NCBI GenBank assembly: GCA_051453625.1
Contig: JBOZIK010000001.1
Span: 297,995,226-298,059,225, forward strand
DNA length: 64,000 bases
DNA from: Welwitschia mirabilis
Lineage: Eukaryota > Gnetophyta > Gnetopsida > Welwitschiales
Direction: 5' to 3'
Shown here: piece after piece, positions 1 to 13,503 of the stretch
How the letters are laid out: each line of letters begins with the position of its first letter
Position numbering within the stretch: position 1 is the first letter of the stretch
Program-made: the position numbers and the translations under genes
The notes under the pieces: generated by a model
Databases searched by the model: none
What the model saw: the letters and a program-made list of their open reading frames with translations, nothing else
Told to the model about the DNA's origin: nothing

Positions 1-645
1 ATTCCTAAGAGCATTATTAGTTCTAGAGATTCAAAGGTTGTTAATGCATTCTGGAAGGATATGTGGAGACAACTTAATTACAAGATCAATTTTATTTTTA
101 TATATGAGCTTTAGATAAATGAGAAAATATAAGTAGTAAATAATAGTTTAGGAAATATTTTAAGGTGTTTATGTGAAGAAGAATGCAACATGTGGGAAGA
201 TAGATTGACACAACTAGAGTTTTCATATAATAATTTAGTAGAGCATAGTATAGGAGAGACACCATTCTGTATAGTGTATGTAAGTAACTGATAAGTTCCA
301 AAAACCTTAGGAAGTAATATTGATGATTTTGTATAGGACTTAATCAAATTTAAAGAGTAGTTGCACTAAAGGATTATAGACTCCAATGTAGATTATAAGA
401 CATGATCAAATTCTAGGAGAAATAAAAAGTCATTCCAAGAAGGAGAACAAGTCTTAGTATAACTACATAGGGATCAACAACATCAAAGATTTACAAAAAA
501 TTATCCTTAAAGAATTAGACCATTTTTCATCAAGAAGAAAATTTGAAATAATTCATATGAATTAATATTACCAGAAGGAATGAGGACATTACCCATATTT
601 AATGTTGCTAATCTATACAAATGGAGGTTAACAACAAAAAGAAAC
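1..645 (+). pseudogene. Ty3/gypsy integrase C-terminal remnant
   Basis: Frame 1 opens inside the integrase core. ISSRDSKVVNAFWKDMW corresponds to the family's D-R-D/S-x-F-x-S-x-F-W-K region around the second catalytic Asp. It is followed by WEDRLTQLEFSYNN at about 200-235 and GETPFCIVYV, the usual 'LVEFAYN...PFEIVYG' block. From about 430 comes the linker FQEGEQVLV, then YELILPEGMRTLPIFNVANLY, the typical end of a plant gypsy polyprotein. Stops interrupt it (TAG at about 112, TAA at about 130 and later), and the frame shifts between blocks. The 5' part of the element lies outside the window. It cannot be functional. Assignment to Ty3/gypsy pol is firm; the lineage is not resolved. Confidence 0.85.
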
Positions 646-1555
646 AAGAAACAATAGCTAGAATTCTAGAAGGCATCAGTATGAAATATCAAAAACTAAG
701 AAGAAATACAATCATCTACTATAACCTTATGAAAGAGTGCTAGGATACCAAATCCAAATGTTTGATTGAAATACTTTAACTTGAGGATAAGTTAAATACA
801 AGAAGGTAGTCCTGATGTGAACATCTAGAACAAACAATTCCACCATTCATATTGCATAGTCCAAAAAGATCAATGAGAAAATATCCATCACTTTTAACCT
901 TAATACTAAGTACTCTTTTTAAATTCAAGTGGTAACTGCCACCTATCTTATGTATTATGAAACCAAGATTTTTTTTCTTGAAGAAATAATGATATTTTTG
1001 TTAAAGTCCTCTATAAATTTGGTGATTAAGCTTGAGCAATTATGATGGAGGGAAAAGATAAGAAAGAAAATAAAAAGTCTTTTTTTCCTCTATCACTTCC
1101 CTTTTTCTTGTGTTTTTTTTCCATCATCAACAGATAACCCTAATCTTGCATAACTTCAAAGCTCTTAATGGGTTACTATGAGAAGTATTTTTGCTATAGA
1201 GAACAGAAGCTATCAGAAATAAATCAAGTAATACTATCCTTTACATCCACTATTTTTTATGAAACTCACATAAGACTACTGATGTTTGGGATTTTAGTGC
1301 ATTCATCAACTCCATAAGCATGAGTAGATAAGGCCAAAGCCCATGTCTTTTCTTGTTTGTTTCTAGCTATTCAATGTTTGAACTGATCCTCTTTCTTTAT
1401 TTCAATTAAGATAGGTTCTCATAAAAGAATCCTACTACTTAGATTAATGATTAATGAGGTTTCACGTTTGCACTCATGTTAACTAAACATCTTTTATAAA
1501 CCCATCTTCGTTCTTACTATCTCCCTACTAGTTATTAGAATAATTTTAAGCTATC

Positions 1556-1570
1556 AAGGGGGAGGTTGTG
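1556..1570 (+). other. Possible polypurine tract and LTR start
   Basis: The run AAGGGGGAGG is immediately followed by TTGTGTG. This is the arrangement expected at a 3' LTR boundary of the + strand gypsy element whose integrase ends near 645. No matching 5' LTR is in the window, so the call rests on the motif alone. Confidence 0.3.
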
Positions 1571-4274
1571 TGTTCAATTATTAAGAATAAAATTTTAATG
1601 TCTAACACTATATGCATATAAATTTCCTTAATGACTATATGTTCTTTGATTAATAAATGTCAAGTGTCAGAATCCATATAAGTTCTAGGTCCATTTAGAT
1701 ATTAACTTAATGTATTATAATCCTATGCATCTTTAGTGAAATACATATTAATAATTAATTAAAACATCATTTTAAGGGTTATTGCATTGAAACTTAATAA
1801 CAACTAGAATAAAAATTCTAATACCCTATTATTACCATAAGAATTATATCTACAATAATGACATTGCACTAGACATTTCACTGGCCTAATCTTATGAACT
1901 TGTTACATTGTTAAATCCTTTGAATGTAAAAGAAGATGTTATAGTTAAATCCTTAACTTTTTTAATTACTATGAATACTAAGTCAGACTTTGAAAGAAGA
2001 GAATATAATACCTATTTAACAATTATTTTATTAATTATTATTTGGCTATTACTTAAAGCTCATTCATAATATTTTATGTTTATGTATAGGAATTTCCATC
2101 ATTATGAAGGAATCAAACTCTTGCTTCAATGTTTACCTTCTTAGCACACACATCCTATTCATTCTTTGACATGCTATCTATAAAATATTCCATGATTTTT
2201 TAATATAATACAATTTGAAATACACAAAAAAAAAGTAGTCTTACCTATAGTACATTATAAAATGAAGAAGACTTTGTTATCTTTCATTCTGCTCTCTTGC
2301 AAATCCTTCTTCTTGTCTTCACTCAAATGATTATGTGTGACTACATCATCTAATCCTATGTATTAATTCTTTATACGATATCATAGATCTTGGGATTTTA
2401 GTGATGTCTTTAATTTAATACTATAACAACTATAATTCTCTATTACAAAAACAAGGATTTATAATGAAATGCTACTATTAGTGATCATTTCAATAATTTG
2501 ATCTAATACCAAATGAGGAAAAAAAAAAGATTTACAATAGGATAAAAATAAAGAAAAGGAATTGAATAAGAACTTATTTATTTTTTTGGTTTATGTGAAA
2601 TAGTAAGTTAATACATCTTTTTATAGAATTCAGATTCTAAGTGTTTCTCAAAATAAATTTTAGAAGAATAAAATTTTCAAGAACAAAGCTAAAACAAATC
2701 TTTTATAAAGGTTCTAAAGACTTTAAATTCTAATTGAAACTCAACTTATTCTCTTTAATGATTAAACCAGACTATGGCATGACAACTTTCTAACTTTGAG
2801 ATAATCTAATTTAATAATATAATGACTCAACTATGGAATAAAAAAATTTGATGCATCTTGAGAATTTATTCAATATGAGCCAAAGGGATAATTATCCATC
2901 AAAAAAAGTAAAAACACAAATGATACGAGCAAGAAGAATCATTCTATTTATGAAGAAAAAAATAGAGCACTCATAGTCCTTAAATTTTTTCTTAAAATAG
3001 TCTTTCACTTACAATGAAGTATTACCCAAGAAGATTACCTGTCTAACTATGTTATTTTATTGATTCATAATATACATATATTTACTTATTTCATTGATAA
3101 GAGAAAAAAATGTCATATGATTTTACACTCTCCTATATATCAAATTCTAGACGTTGAAGGTACATCCTTTGGATCTAAATCTACAAATGCATGTTTATTT
3201 ATAGCTACTTATTCCTAAGAATGAGGGTTATAAATAATGAAAAGGATTTCAACTTAGGATTATCTAAAGGAGGCATGATAGAATCCCCTTTTACTTTCAT
3301 CCAATGTTCTAGGTAAGAAAAGAAAAATCATAACAAATGTTCAAACTGATGACCACCAACATGTTTAATTCATTTTTAGCACCATATAACTACATGTTTT
3401 GGTTATTAAGATTACTTTAATCATTACTATGTTATCATTTAGTCAAACCTATACTTCTATTATAGTTATTCTTAAAGCCACCTAAATTAAACATCTATGG
3501 GCCTTTATGTATATTAGGAACATCATTGGAAGAAATCGTATTAAGGGTAAAATAAGTAGAATATCAAGGCTTAATACCTTCTTTTAAATGATTAATATCC
3601 TTTTAAAATTTTCAACTATGGAAGCAATGTGGATGGGAACATCAACAATTAAGGCATTACTATACTTCTAAAAATTATGATAAGAATTATGAAAACTGTC
3701 ATTATATTTATCTTTTCAAATATAGTTTAAAATATTAGTAGTAACTAATATGTATGTTATTTTTATCAAAGATATAAAAAGAAAATCCATGAAATATAAC
3801 AATATCACATCATAACAAAATAAATAACTTTAATAAAAGAAGATATTTCTTAAAAACTAAAGCTACAAAATTCAAAATGTTGTTCATATTTTGGATTCTA
3901 TTAAAAGTTTTAAAAATAATAATCATTAATTAGTTACCCTATGACACTAATTTTAATTTTGGTATCCACAAGTGAACTTTTCTTAGTAAGTCACCACAGG
4001 GAATCAAGGTTAAAAGAAATGGAAAGAGGCCAAACCATGAGCTACTTAATTTAATTCTAAATATAGTTAAAATGGTCCTTTTCCTATAATAAAGTAATGT
4101 ATCTAAAAACATATTTACCTTTGATGTTAATAAAAACTACGAAACATAAGAAAAATCCATTTTTTTAAAACATAGTATAAGAATTCTAAGAAAAATTTAT
4201 TTTTTAAAACGTATGTACCTTTCCATTGATTTTGAAAGGCTAAGAGAAAGAATTCTAATAGGCATTATAGTATA

Positions 4275-4652
4275 AGAATGATTGTATATTCTGAGTTAGA
4301 AGATTAAATTTCATCAAGCCTAGGAGAAATTTTTATTTTTTCAAATAATTTTATGTAATATCTTGTCATTAATATTTTGAATACCTTAGCAAAAATGAAC
4401 AAGTACAACCAAANNNNNNNNNNNNNNNNNNNNNNNNNNNNNNNNNNNNNNNNNNNNNNNNNNNNNNNNNNNNNNNNNNNNNNNNNNNNNNNNNNNNNNN
4501 NNNNNNNNNNNNNAGAATGATTGTATATTCTGAGTTATAAGATTAAATTCCATCAAGCCTAGGAGAAATTTTAAATCTTTTCAAATAATTTTATGTAATA
4601 TCTTATCATTAATATTTTGAATATCTTAGCAAAAATGAACAAGTACAATCAA
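4275..4652. repeat. Duplicated gap flanks around N run 4414-4513
   Basis: Bases 4275-4413 and 4514-4652 are near-identical direct copies on either side of exactly 100 N. They differ by a few substitutions and a small indel. This is best read as two overlapping contig ends, or two haplotypes, left unmerged. Confidence 0.85.
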
Positions 4653-7639
4653 ATCAATCATGTGATTCATTGTCTTAAATTTGGAGATAGCTTACATTAA
4701 CCTAAGATGACATAACACTTTTTATCTTTTCATATTGTGAAGAATCCATATTTTATACTTAAATCTGAAGGTAATACCTTGCTTTTCAAAGTAAGTATCT
4801 CTTAGTTTTCCTAAGGAATTGATGTGTTAGGAAAAAAATTGTTAGAAATATAATTCATATTTAGTGTAAAAACAAAACAAAATTATATAATGCAAGTAAA
4901 GTTGTATTCCTATAAAAATGTATTAAATAATTAATATCTTATAAATATTGAAAAAACGTCACATATTTATGTGTAGTTATGTGAAGATAAGATGAAATTA
5001 TCATATATAGACATTAAGTACCTTAGAAAAATCCAATGATGTGTCTCAAATAAGTATGAGATAGATTTAAGATAAATCATCTTCACATCAAGTGAAATTA
5101 ATTTCAAAGTAAGATATTTTTACTTAATGTAGTATGATTTAAATAATGTACTGATGATGATCAACAACATATCTTTTATGATATCTCACAAGTTATAGTA
5201 ATAATGTTAAAGTATCTATTTACCAAAAAAAAATCAACATTAATCTTTATGGCTTTATAGTTATATAATTAAGTGTGAAATATAGGTGATTGATAACTCA
5301 TGATATTAGAATTCAATGTAGAAAATTAATTTCTAGTGATAACTATAACAAAAGAGTTAAGAGTTCATGATAACATAAAAGTTATCTTATGAAGGAAATG
5401 AGAATAAATTTATGATATTTACATTACTAGCGGTACACGTGTTAATAATGAGAAGTTATATGATACCAAAATCTTGTAGTTTAATCTTTAATACTTTAAA
5501 AGAATATCCAATGATAAAATTATAAATATGAGGTATTTGGTTTTAATACAAGTAAGATGATGATTCATTAATATTTTAAAGAAAGTAATAGTAGTGTTGA
5601 TTTTCTTAGTATGAGAAAACCTTTATGGTATGGAAGTGGTGAAGAGGAACCCGAGGATTCATGGTATGATTGTAGGATACTAAATGATGTATAGTAGTTA
5701 TTAAAACATAGCATATTAAATTGTGTAGTAAAAATAATAGTTAATGCATGATAACTATAAGTTGTTACATGTATAATTTTTTATAGAATTTATCACATCT
5801 TTCAAGTTCTTAGTTTTTACACTACCTTTACCAAATAAACTATCTAAACCAAGTTAAATGTAAGAGATTGAGATTTAAAGAAGAAAAAATCTTCTAATGC
5901 TATAGTAATAAGCATGGAAGATATGAATTATTTCTCAAAACAATTTCTCTATACTTTATAAGTCTGGATAAAATGCTCATAGAAAGGTTTAGCATTAAAA
6001 TTCATGTTGGAGATATAACTTGCAAAAGATATAGTCAAAAACACAAAGACATGGGAGATAAAAATTCTCTAAGGTTATTAAAATTAACACTTTGTAATTA
6101 ATAAAAATTAATCAAAGCCTTAAGATGCTTAAAAGTGATAGAATTAACTTAATAGGAGAACATTAAAGCAAGAAAAACCATAGTGTCATTTGAAATAACT
6201 ATAAAAAAATTGAAAGAATAAGAAAACATGTACAAATAGAGAAGAAGACTACTTACAAGAGAAAAAGATTATAGTGCAAAACATGCATAAAGTAATAATA
6301 AAAAAGTTTATATTACATTTATGAAAATAATAAATGTTGTAAATATGGAATTCTCTAGTTCTCATTTTCTAGGAAGGATGCAGCTTCTATATTATATTAG
6401 AGAGAGATAGAGAAACTTATATAATAAGAATTAAAAAATTTAGAGTCTTTAATTCTCATAAAAACTTAAAAAACATCCTCTTAGTAATCTTATCATAATT
6501 AACAAACTACATGATAAGCCAACCCAAAGGGAGGAAAAAAAGATAAAATAAAATATTTTAATAATTCCATTTAAAAATATTATAGAAAGGATAGAAAGCT
6601 TCGATAATGGCTTAAAACATGAGACAAGAAGATAAAGAATCTTGAAGAGAAAATAACAAATGTAAACAAGGAATCAATAGTTAAAACANNNNNNNNNNNN
6701 NNNNNNNNNNNNNNNNNNNNNNNNNNNNNNNNNNNNNNNNNNNNNNNNNNNNNNNNNNNNNNNNNNNNNNNNNNNNNNNNNNNNNNNNAACGAATCAATA
6801 GTTAAAATAACAATGATAAAAATCTTTATAAATAAAATAAGTAGCTTGAAAGATTACATAGGACAATTAATAGGTAAGAAACTAGTTTTCATAGAAGCCA
6901 CTCCAAAAAAATTTAATGCACATTAAGTGAATTACAATATATCATATTCTTAGTTCAATATCATAGTTTTTAGCATATTTCAAAATCATGTTTACTATAA
7001 GCCTTATAAGATCTATATAAATTATTCATTAAAAGAACATGAATGGAACTTAAAATGTCCTTACTAATAAATATTTGTTTTTTCATGCTATGTTCATGCT
7101 TAGAGGTAAAAAAAAATTATATATCCATCAACATTATGAAGAAATCAATTTAAATTGTCATAAGAAAATAAATCATGTGCACATTGAAATCTCACATGAT
7201 ATCATAAAATGGTATGCATTTCCAAAACTCATATCATAGTATAAAATTAAAAATAAAGAGAGTTATGTAACTTGTAAGAAATAAGATCATTAAAATTAGG
7301 TATGAAGGAAAGGAAACATGATGTGCATGATTTATCATATTAGAATATTATGTGAAAACATACCATAAAATTTTTCATCACAAAAGTTAATTAAGTATAT
7401 TACATAGTAAAAATGCTATTTGATCAAATTGCTAGATTATTATGTTATGACATGAGAAAAATGCATGATATAAAGTGAATAAAAATAATTGAGAATTGTT
7501 TAACTCAGAGGAAAGGGGTAAATGAGTTCTATTACATAAAAATTTTAACCAAATTAAAAAAGGAAAAGCATAGTAAAATATGCACCTTGTTAATATAACG
7601 TGGTTTCCTAACCTAGGTATGTCCATACACAGAGGATAG

Positions 7640-8045
7640 CTTTCTTTGATACCACTAGATATTCTTGACCTATAAGAAGTAGTGGTTTCCTAGTGCACCA
7701 CTAACCTTACAATAATGAGAGTCTTATCATAAGGCAAAACTCTCTTCCTCTTAAGGAAATAGTGATTTAGACTCACCACTAACCTTACAATAATGACAGT
7801 CTCCTCACAAGCAGAATTCTCTTCCTCTTAAGAAAATAGTGGTTTTAGCTCACCACCAACCTTACAATAATGAAAATCTCCTCATAATGCAACAATATTT
7901 TTTCATCAAGGAAATAGTAATTTTTGGACACACCATAGACCTTACAATAATAAGAGTTTCCTCACAAGGTAGCACTCTTTTCCCCTCAAGGAAATAATAG
8001 TTTTTTTGGTGTACCATAAACCTTACAATAATGCAAGTGTTCACT
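7640..8045. repeat. Tandem array, ~78-bp unit, five copies
   Basis: The start motif ACCTTACAATAATG recurs at 7704, 7782, 7859, 7939 (as ACCTTACAATAATA) and 8020. This gives a period of 77-81 bp. Each unit also contains CTCTTCC...AAGGAAATAGTGGTTT and a CTCACCAC-like end. It lies near the inner (U5) end of the Copia-1 LTR and is shared with the array at 15440-15870. Confidence 0.85.
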
Positions 8046-9486
8046 GATACAACCTCAAAGCACAGTAGTACAAGGGTTATCTTATAATGAATTTGATGAT
8101 ATAATAATGAACTTACAATAATATTCAAAAGAAAGATATTCCAACAATGTAATAACTAATAAATACAACATAATAATAATTTTAAATGATGTAACTTTGA
8201 AGAAGTACCTAAATTTCTTGTTATTATTAACATCACAATTGTAAAAGAATGATGTAGTAATGGAGGATCCAAGAAAAAAAATAATGTAATTATAAGCTCC
8301 TTTACAAATTATATCTTTTATTCTTTATAAGTAGTTCCAATCACTTAAGCATTTGTTTCCTTTGTGCTAGATTTATTTTTGATGTGCATTAAATTTGTGA
8401 TCATTAAGGTACAAGAAATTCTTAAACTGTTTTATCATATCATGCCTTTATACCATTGAAGAGAAACTAGTTGTTTAACCTTAAATATTAGGCATTCAAA
8501 CTTTATAACCATCATGTACTAGATAGGAAATATCTAGGTTTTAGGTGCACATATTCATTTTTTAATTGACAAGAAATTTGCTTCCATATATCTTCAAATT
8601 TGTAGACATCTACTAATAGTCAAATGTCTTCACCTGGTAGATGTCTTTAGTGAAATTACCTAGAATTTGATGAAACTTACTTTGTATACTCTCTATCTCT
8701 CTATGATCATGAATCTGCAATGAAAAAGTTGATATCTCATATGGAATGTAAAATTTTCATCAAGTACAAAATCACTTTATTATCTATTTTAGTTTATCAT
8801 AAATGTCTTCAAACATGTAGATGTCTTTCATCAGTATCAGCTCTAACTTTTAGCATAATCATCTTTAATCTGTGACTAAAAAGCTAGTACATCAAATACA
8901 TCCTTAATCTATAGATGTCTTTATCATATATGTCTTTAAGGTCTAGATGTTTTTAGCATAGGCGTCTTCCATACTCTAGGCATATTCAAACAAATAATTT
9001 ATAATTTCAAATTCTAAGTCTTTCATGAGATTTTATCTTTGAAGATCCATCATCGACTTGGGCTTATCATGATCTAATTTTATTTGCAATGACCCATTTA
9101 CATGATGATATAAAATATTTGATAAGTGAGATTATCAAAACCATATTTATTAATAATCTCTCCCCTTTTGATGATGTTTAAAACTTGTCAAATCTCATTA
9201 GTTTAATCTCACTTAATCAACATAAATTTGAGATATTCATATTTAAGTTAATATTTACAAAGGTACAAAAACATTTTAATCACTTGAATAACTAATCACA
9301 AAAATTTTTTTCATGGTAATGTGCTAACAATAAAGATCAGAGCATAAAATTAAAAGGTATCAATCAATACATGATATTAAAAACATAAGTATGTAAATAA
9401 GGAATGATAATAAAAAAAATACTAATAAAAAATAGTAGAAATAAAACATAATAATAATGTGTGCTAAATAACATTAATGATCATCT

Positions 9487-9549
9487 NNNNNNNNNNNNNN
9501 NNNNNNNNNNNNNNNNNNNNNNNNNNNNNNNNNNNNNNNNNNNNNNNNN
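9487..9549. other. Assembly gap inside Copia-1 3' LTR
   Basis: 63 N. It interrupts sequence that is continuous in the other LTR copy near 17410-17490. Confidence 0.9.
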
Positions 9550-10859
9550 CCTCACGCTAATGACTAATGAGGCTAATTGAATGCAAGTGATTGCTAATGA
9601 TTTCTCTAATCTCCTCCTTTATTTTGGATATTAGAGATAACGATCCAATTAATAAGAGTAGAGTCACTAGTATAATGTCTTCCTTCTCCTTCTTCATCAC
9701 TGTCATCATCATTATCATGGGTGGTGAAAGTTTTAATGGCATAAGATGATGAGGATGTGGTAAGTAGAGTATGTATTTCCTAGAAGGACATTAATATGTC
9801 TTGCTTGAGTGCTTATAGGTCTGTCTCCTCATACATTGATACATTTGAGAAGTGATAAAAATTTCAAAGAGATTGATGATGGTAGTTTCTATGAAGGATG
9901 ATGGTAATTGAATGGTAAAAATTAGTGGAACATGAAGATGCTCTATGTAGATGAAGGTGGTAATGGTATACATAATGAAGACGAATATGATAAGTGTAAT
10001 GATGAAGAGTGTCTAAAAGGTGAAGGTGACTGAGTAGGATGGTAAACTATAGACTTCTAATGTGGATGACAGAAGATAAGAGACTATACATCTAATCTTT
10101 TAGACTCTATCTCCTAATGCTACCTGTACTATAAAGGACATAGAGCCTACTTTTTTCTAGAATTTATGTTCCTATGAAAGCCTAATACCACTTCTAAAGC
10201 TATGACTCATTCTTAGAGACTCATTTTTAGAATCAATATTGTTAACTGCTTAGCCTGAGTTATAACTTATTCCCTGTAGAGCTAGAGGCATTTCTTCTTA
10301 TTATAATTCCTCCTTTGAGTCTAACCATGTGGGAGTCCTTATAGATTCACAACTTTATATTGATGTCTTTCCTTCACTAGCTATTGTGGACCTCTATTTC
10401 TTTAATTTTAAAATGTTTTTGCTAATTTTCCTCATTATTTTCACTATTACTTTTAATCCTTTTTTGACTAGTAACAAGATATAAGTTAAAGTAGAGTAAG
10501 ATCTTTGAATTTGTAAAGGCCTCATGTTTGTACCATTACTTAGTGGTACTAGTACTCTCTATTTCTTACTAAGCTAAACTAGGAAATTTTTTTATTGAAT
10601 AAGATTAACTTCTAACACTGAAATGTTTGCACTACTAATAATCAAATTGATAAGACAAGGGTGACCCAAAGTCTGACCATTATGAAACAACATGATAATA
10701 TCCATACATAAAATAAAACTGAAATATATTCTCAACTCAGTGAGTAAATATTAAATAATAAAGATTTGCATTGGTTTGTAATAATTATGATTACCTCCTC
10801 TAACTAACATATTTTCAACTCTAAAATTAAAAATCTTTTTAAATAAATGCACATACAAC

Positions 10860-11040
10860 TAAGAAAGAATTGAAGTCATCTATGTTAAGTAAAGAATTCA
10901 CAAAATGAGGAATAATATGTAATGAAGTACCTCTAATCTAATTTTGAAAGGCATATATGTGGTAATTTATTTTGTAAATGTTTGTATAGAACTTCCTCAC
11001 CATGGAATCCAAAATAATCTGGTCTAACAGAATAATCATT
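10860..11040 (-). pseudogene. Extra ORF remnant after pol (plant-transposon-protein / env-like domain)
   Basis: Read on the minus strand, the segment gives MVRKFYTNIYKINYHIYAF, one stop, then IRGTSLHIIPHFVNSLLNID. This resembles the 'LVREFYANL...VRG...F.P..IN.LL' pattern of the plant domain annotated as putative plant transposon protein or env-like. Such ORFs occur beside the polyproteins of some plant LTR elements. Here it lies downstream of gag/pol and upstream of the 3' LTR of Copia-1, where an env-like ORF would be expected. The identification is by motif memory only, and the rest of the ORF is too decayed to follow. Confidence 0.4.
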
Positions 11041-11330
11041 TCCCAACTAAGCTATGTAAATTAAGCCATAAGTTGATCTTTGTGTTGCCTCTAAAATATA
11101 ATGATTCTTTTTGTAATAATAGAATTCCTTGTCATGTTCTATATCTTCTAGTAACTACTTTATGGTAAAAATGAGACTTTTACCATCATCTTTGATGCTT
11201 TGAAGCTTGCTCTTTCCCTTTTGAAGTACTAGCAGACTTTCTTCTAATAATTTTTACAAGATATATGGAAAAGCAGAATAAAAAAATTGACTGAAATCTA
11301 ATAAAGAACTGGAAAATATGCACCTATGTA

Positions 11331-11634
11331 AAAATAATGTTATTCCTACTTGCTATGAATATGTCTTATAAATTCAAGATGTTTTGCTAGTGAAATCTGA
11401 GAAAATTAGGCATGAGAAATATTTTGAGAGTGNNNNNNNNNNNNNNNNNNNNNNNNNNNNNNNNNNNNNNNNNNNNNNNNNNNNNNNNNNNNNNNNNNNN
11501 NNNNNNNNNNNNNNNNNNNNNNNNNNNNNNNNAAAATAATCTTATTCCTACTTGCTATCAATATGTCTTATAAATTCAAGATGTTTTACTAGTGAAATTT
11601 GAAAAAATTAGGCATGAGAAATATTTTGAGAGTG
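11331..11634. repeat. Duplicated gap flanks around N run 11433-11532
   Basis: Bases 11331-11432 and 11533-11634 are near-identical direct copies separated by 100 N. They are most likely overlapping contig ends. Confidence 0.85.
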
Positions 11635-12579
11635 AAAACTATTGAGTGTAGACTTGAAAATAAGATCTGGTCATCGTTTTTCCAAATTAGAAGGGATAAA
11701 ATCCTAGTTTCTTAGCACTTTTAATTTTTTTATATTTGTATAGTCAAGATCTCTACTTGCTAAAGACATCTAAAACACAACAAGTAGATGTCTATAAAGT
11801 TTTAAGATGTTTTCTCTTAAAAAATTTCCAATACATGTTCCTATTATCAAGATGTCTATGTAATATAAGAATTCTATTTTATAAAATTTAAATATCATAC
11901 TTAATCTTCCAAGACATTTGTAAAACTCAATACATTTACTTCTAAAATGTGTACAAATTTGAAGACATATCTATGATAGACGTCTACAAAACTAAAGAAA
12001 TTTTAATGAAATTTCTTAAAACTTCAAAATATTCTACAACTAATATAGACATGATAATGACACTTTGAAAAAGTGAAATAACAAGCACATAATTTAACTT
12101 TTACTACTACATATAACAATAATCTCAACTAATAAGATAACTATAATGTGAAGTTTAAAATTTAAATGATATTATCTGTTTATCTGATGTGATTAGATAA
12201 GACCCAATTTTTTGGTTCCTATACAACTTTACATGTCTTTTTAATCTTTGAGATTTTGTGATCACATCACCAAGTAGATCATTATTATATTACATTGCAA
12301 TGTCTTTATTATGCTATTTATGTTGTATTAATTCCTTTTCTTTTCAAGGATTTCCTTTTCTGCTTTTCTTTTTATATGCTTCATAGATTTGAATGTATTT
12401 TAATTTGAAAGATTTTCTTACCATTTCTCTTTTAATAAAATCCTTATTTTCTAGTTGAAGATTTCTATATTAAAGCTCTATTTCTCATGTTTTTCTTTAC
12501 AAACACTTTATTCCATTATTAAATATATCATGTAAAGTAGTAATAGAAACGTTTAAATTTCTTATGCTAGTTAATAAAT

Positions 12580-12990
12580 TTTTGATGGAATTTTAATCTC
12601 TAATAATACAACCATCTCTTGTAAAGGTAATAGAAAAATCTTTATTAAAAAGTTAACTTATGCTAAAAATATTGTATTACAATACTTCTACAAATAATAC
12701 ATTCTTTACATTTGGTTGATTTTCTCTTTCAATGGTACTAATACCTTTGATTAGTACTTTTGTGTTATGTTCAAAGTTTATAAATCCTTTATCTTGCTCT
12801 TCTAATGTGGTGAAGATGGATTTATCTCCAATCATATGTCTTGGGAATTCACTATTAATTTACCAATTATTATTGTTCTTGGCTTTAAGTGTACTTTGTG
12901 TTAAAAGTACTAGTTTTGCTATTGTATCCATATTTTTTTTGATTTTTCATGCACAAAATGATGTACCATTCTACTATATCTCTTAGCATT
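12580..12990 (-). pseudogene. Copia gag-pre-integrase region (Copia-1)
   Basis: The minus strand reads PRHMIGDKSIFTTLEEQD, matching the copia signature 'S-x-H-M-T-G-x-x-x-x-F' that follows the protease. It continues with NVKNVLFVEVL and a FSITFTRDGCII block, corresponding to 'NVLLVDGLKHNLLSISQLCDKGF-V-F-C-I'. Just upstream the frame contains SKKIWIQ, the family's 'KKIWVPK'. Stops and a frameshift break it. The integrase core that should follow at lower coordinates was not found. Confidence 0.75.
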
Positions 12991-13503
12991 ATTAGTATCA
13001 TATATATTTTTTAATTTCATTGGACATTTATATTTATAATGATATCNNNNNNNNNNNNNNNNNNNNNNNNNNNNNNNNNNNNNNNNNNNNNNNNNNNNNN
13101 NNNNNNNNNNNNNNNNNNNNNNNNNNNNNNNNNNNNNNNNNNNNNNNNNNNNNNNNNNNNNNNNNNNNNNNNNNNNNNNNNNNNNNNNNNNNNNNNNNNN
13201 NNNNNNNNNNNNNNNNNNNNNNNNNNNNNNNNNNNNNNNNNNNNNNNNNNNNNNNNNNNNNNNNNNNNNNNNNNNNNNNNNNNNNNNNNNNNNNNNNNNN
13301 NNNNNNNNNNNNNNNNNNNNNNNNNNNNNNNNNNNNNNNNNNNNNNNNNNNNNNNNNNNNNNNNNNNNNNNNNNNNNNNNNNNNNNNNNNNNNNNNNNNN
13401 NNNNNNNNNNNNNNNNNNNNNNNNNNNCTACTATGTCTCTTGGCATTATTAGTATCATATCTATTTTTTAATTTCATTGGACATTTATATTGATAATGAT
13501 ATC
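12971..13503. repeat. Duplicated gap flanks around N run 13047-13427
   Basis: Bases 12971-13046 and 13428-13503 are direct near-copies (76 bp) around 381 N. Both encode the same minus-strand gag/pol boundary, so one copy is probably redundant. Confidence 0.8.

Larger units (their letters stand above)
646..7489. other. AT-rich intergenic DNA with no recognised gene
   Basis: No coding block was recognised on either strand. The stretch from 646 to about 1550 is probably the 3' untranslated part of the gypsy element ending at 645. A purine run AAGGGGGAGG at 1556-1565, followed by TTGTGTG, resembles a polypurine tract and LTR start, but no second LTR copy was found. Two assembly gaps lie here (4414-4513 and 6689-6788). 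Confidence 0.5.
7490..10692 (-). repeat. Copia-1 3' LTR
   Basis: It aligns along its whole length with 15249-18948. Examples are the ~78-bp array, the 'GTAGATGTCTTT' zone, the block around 9100-9250 and the block 9560-10690. On the minus strand it would begin TGTTGTTTCATA and end in CA at 7490-7491. It contains an N run at 9487-9549. About 3.2 kb is very long for a copia LTR. Confidence 0.65.

Noticed and set aside
7640-8045. CRISPR-like array of 78-bp units
   Set aside because: The whole unit repeats, not just a short direct repeat, and it is duplicated in the other LTR.
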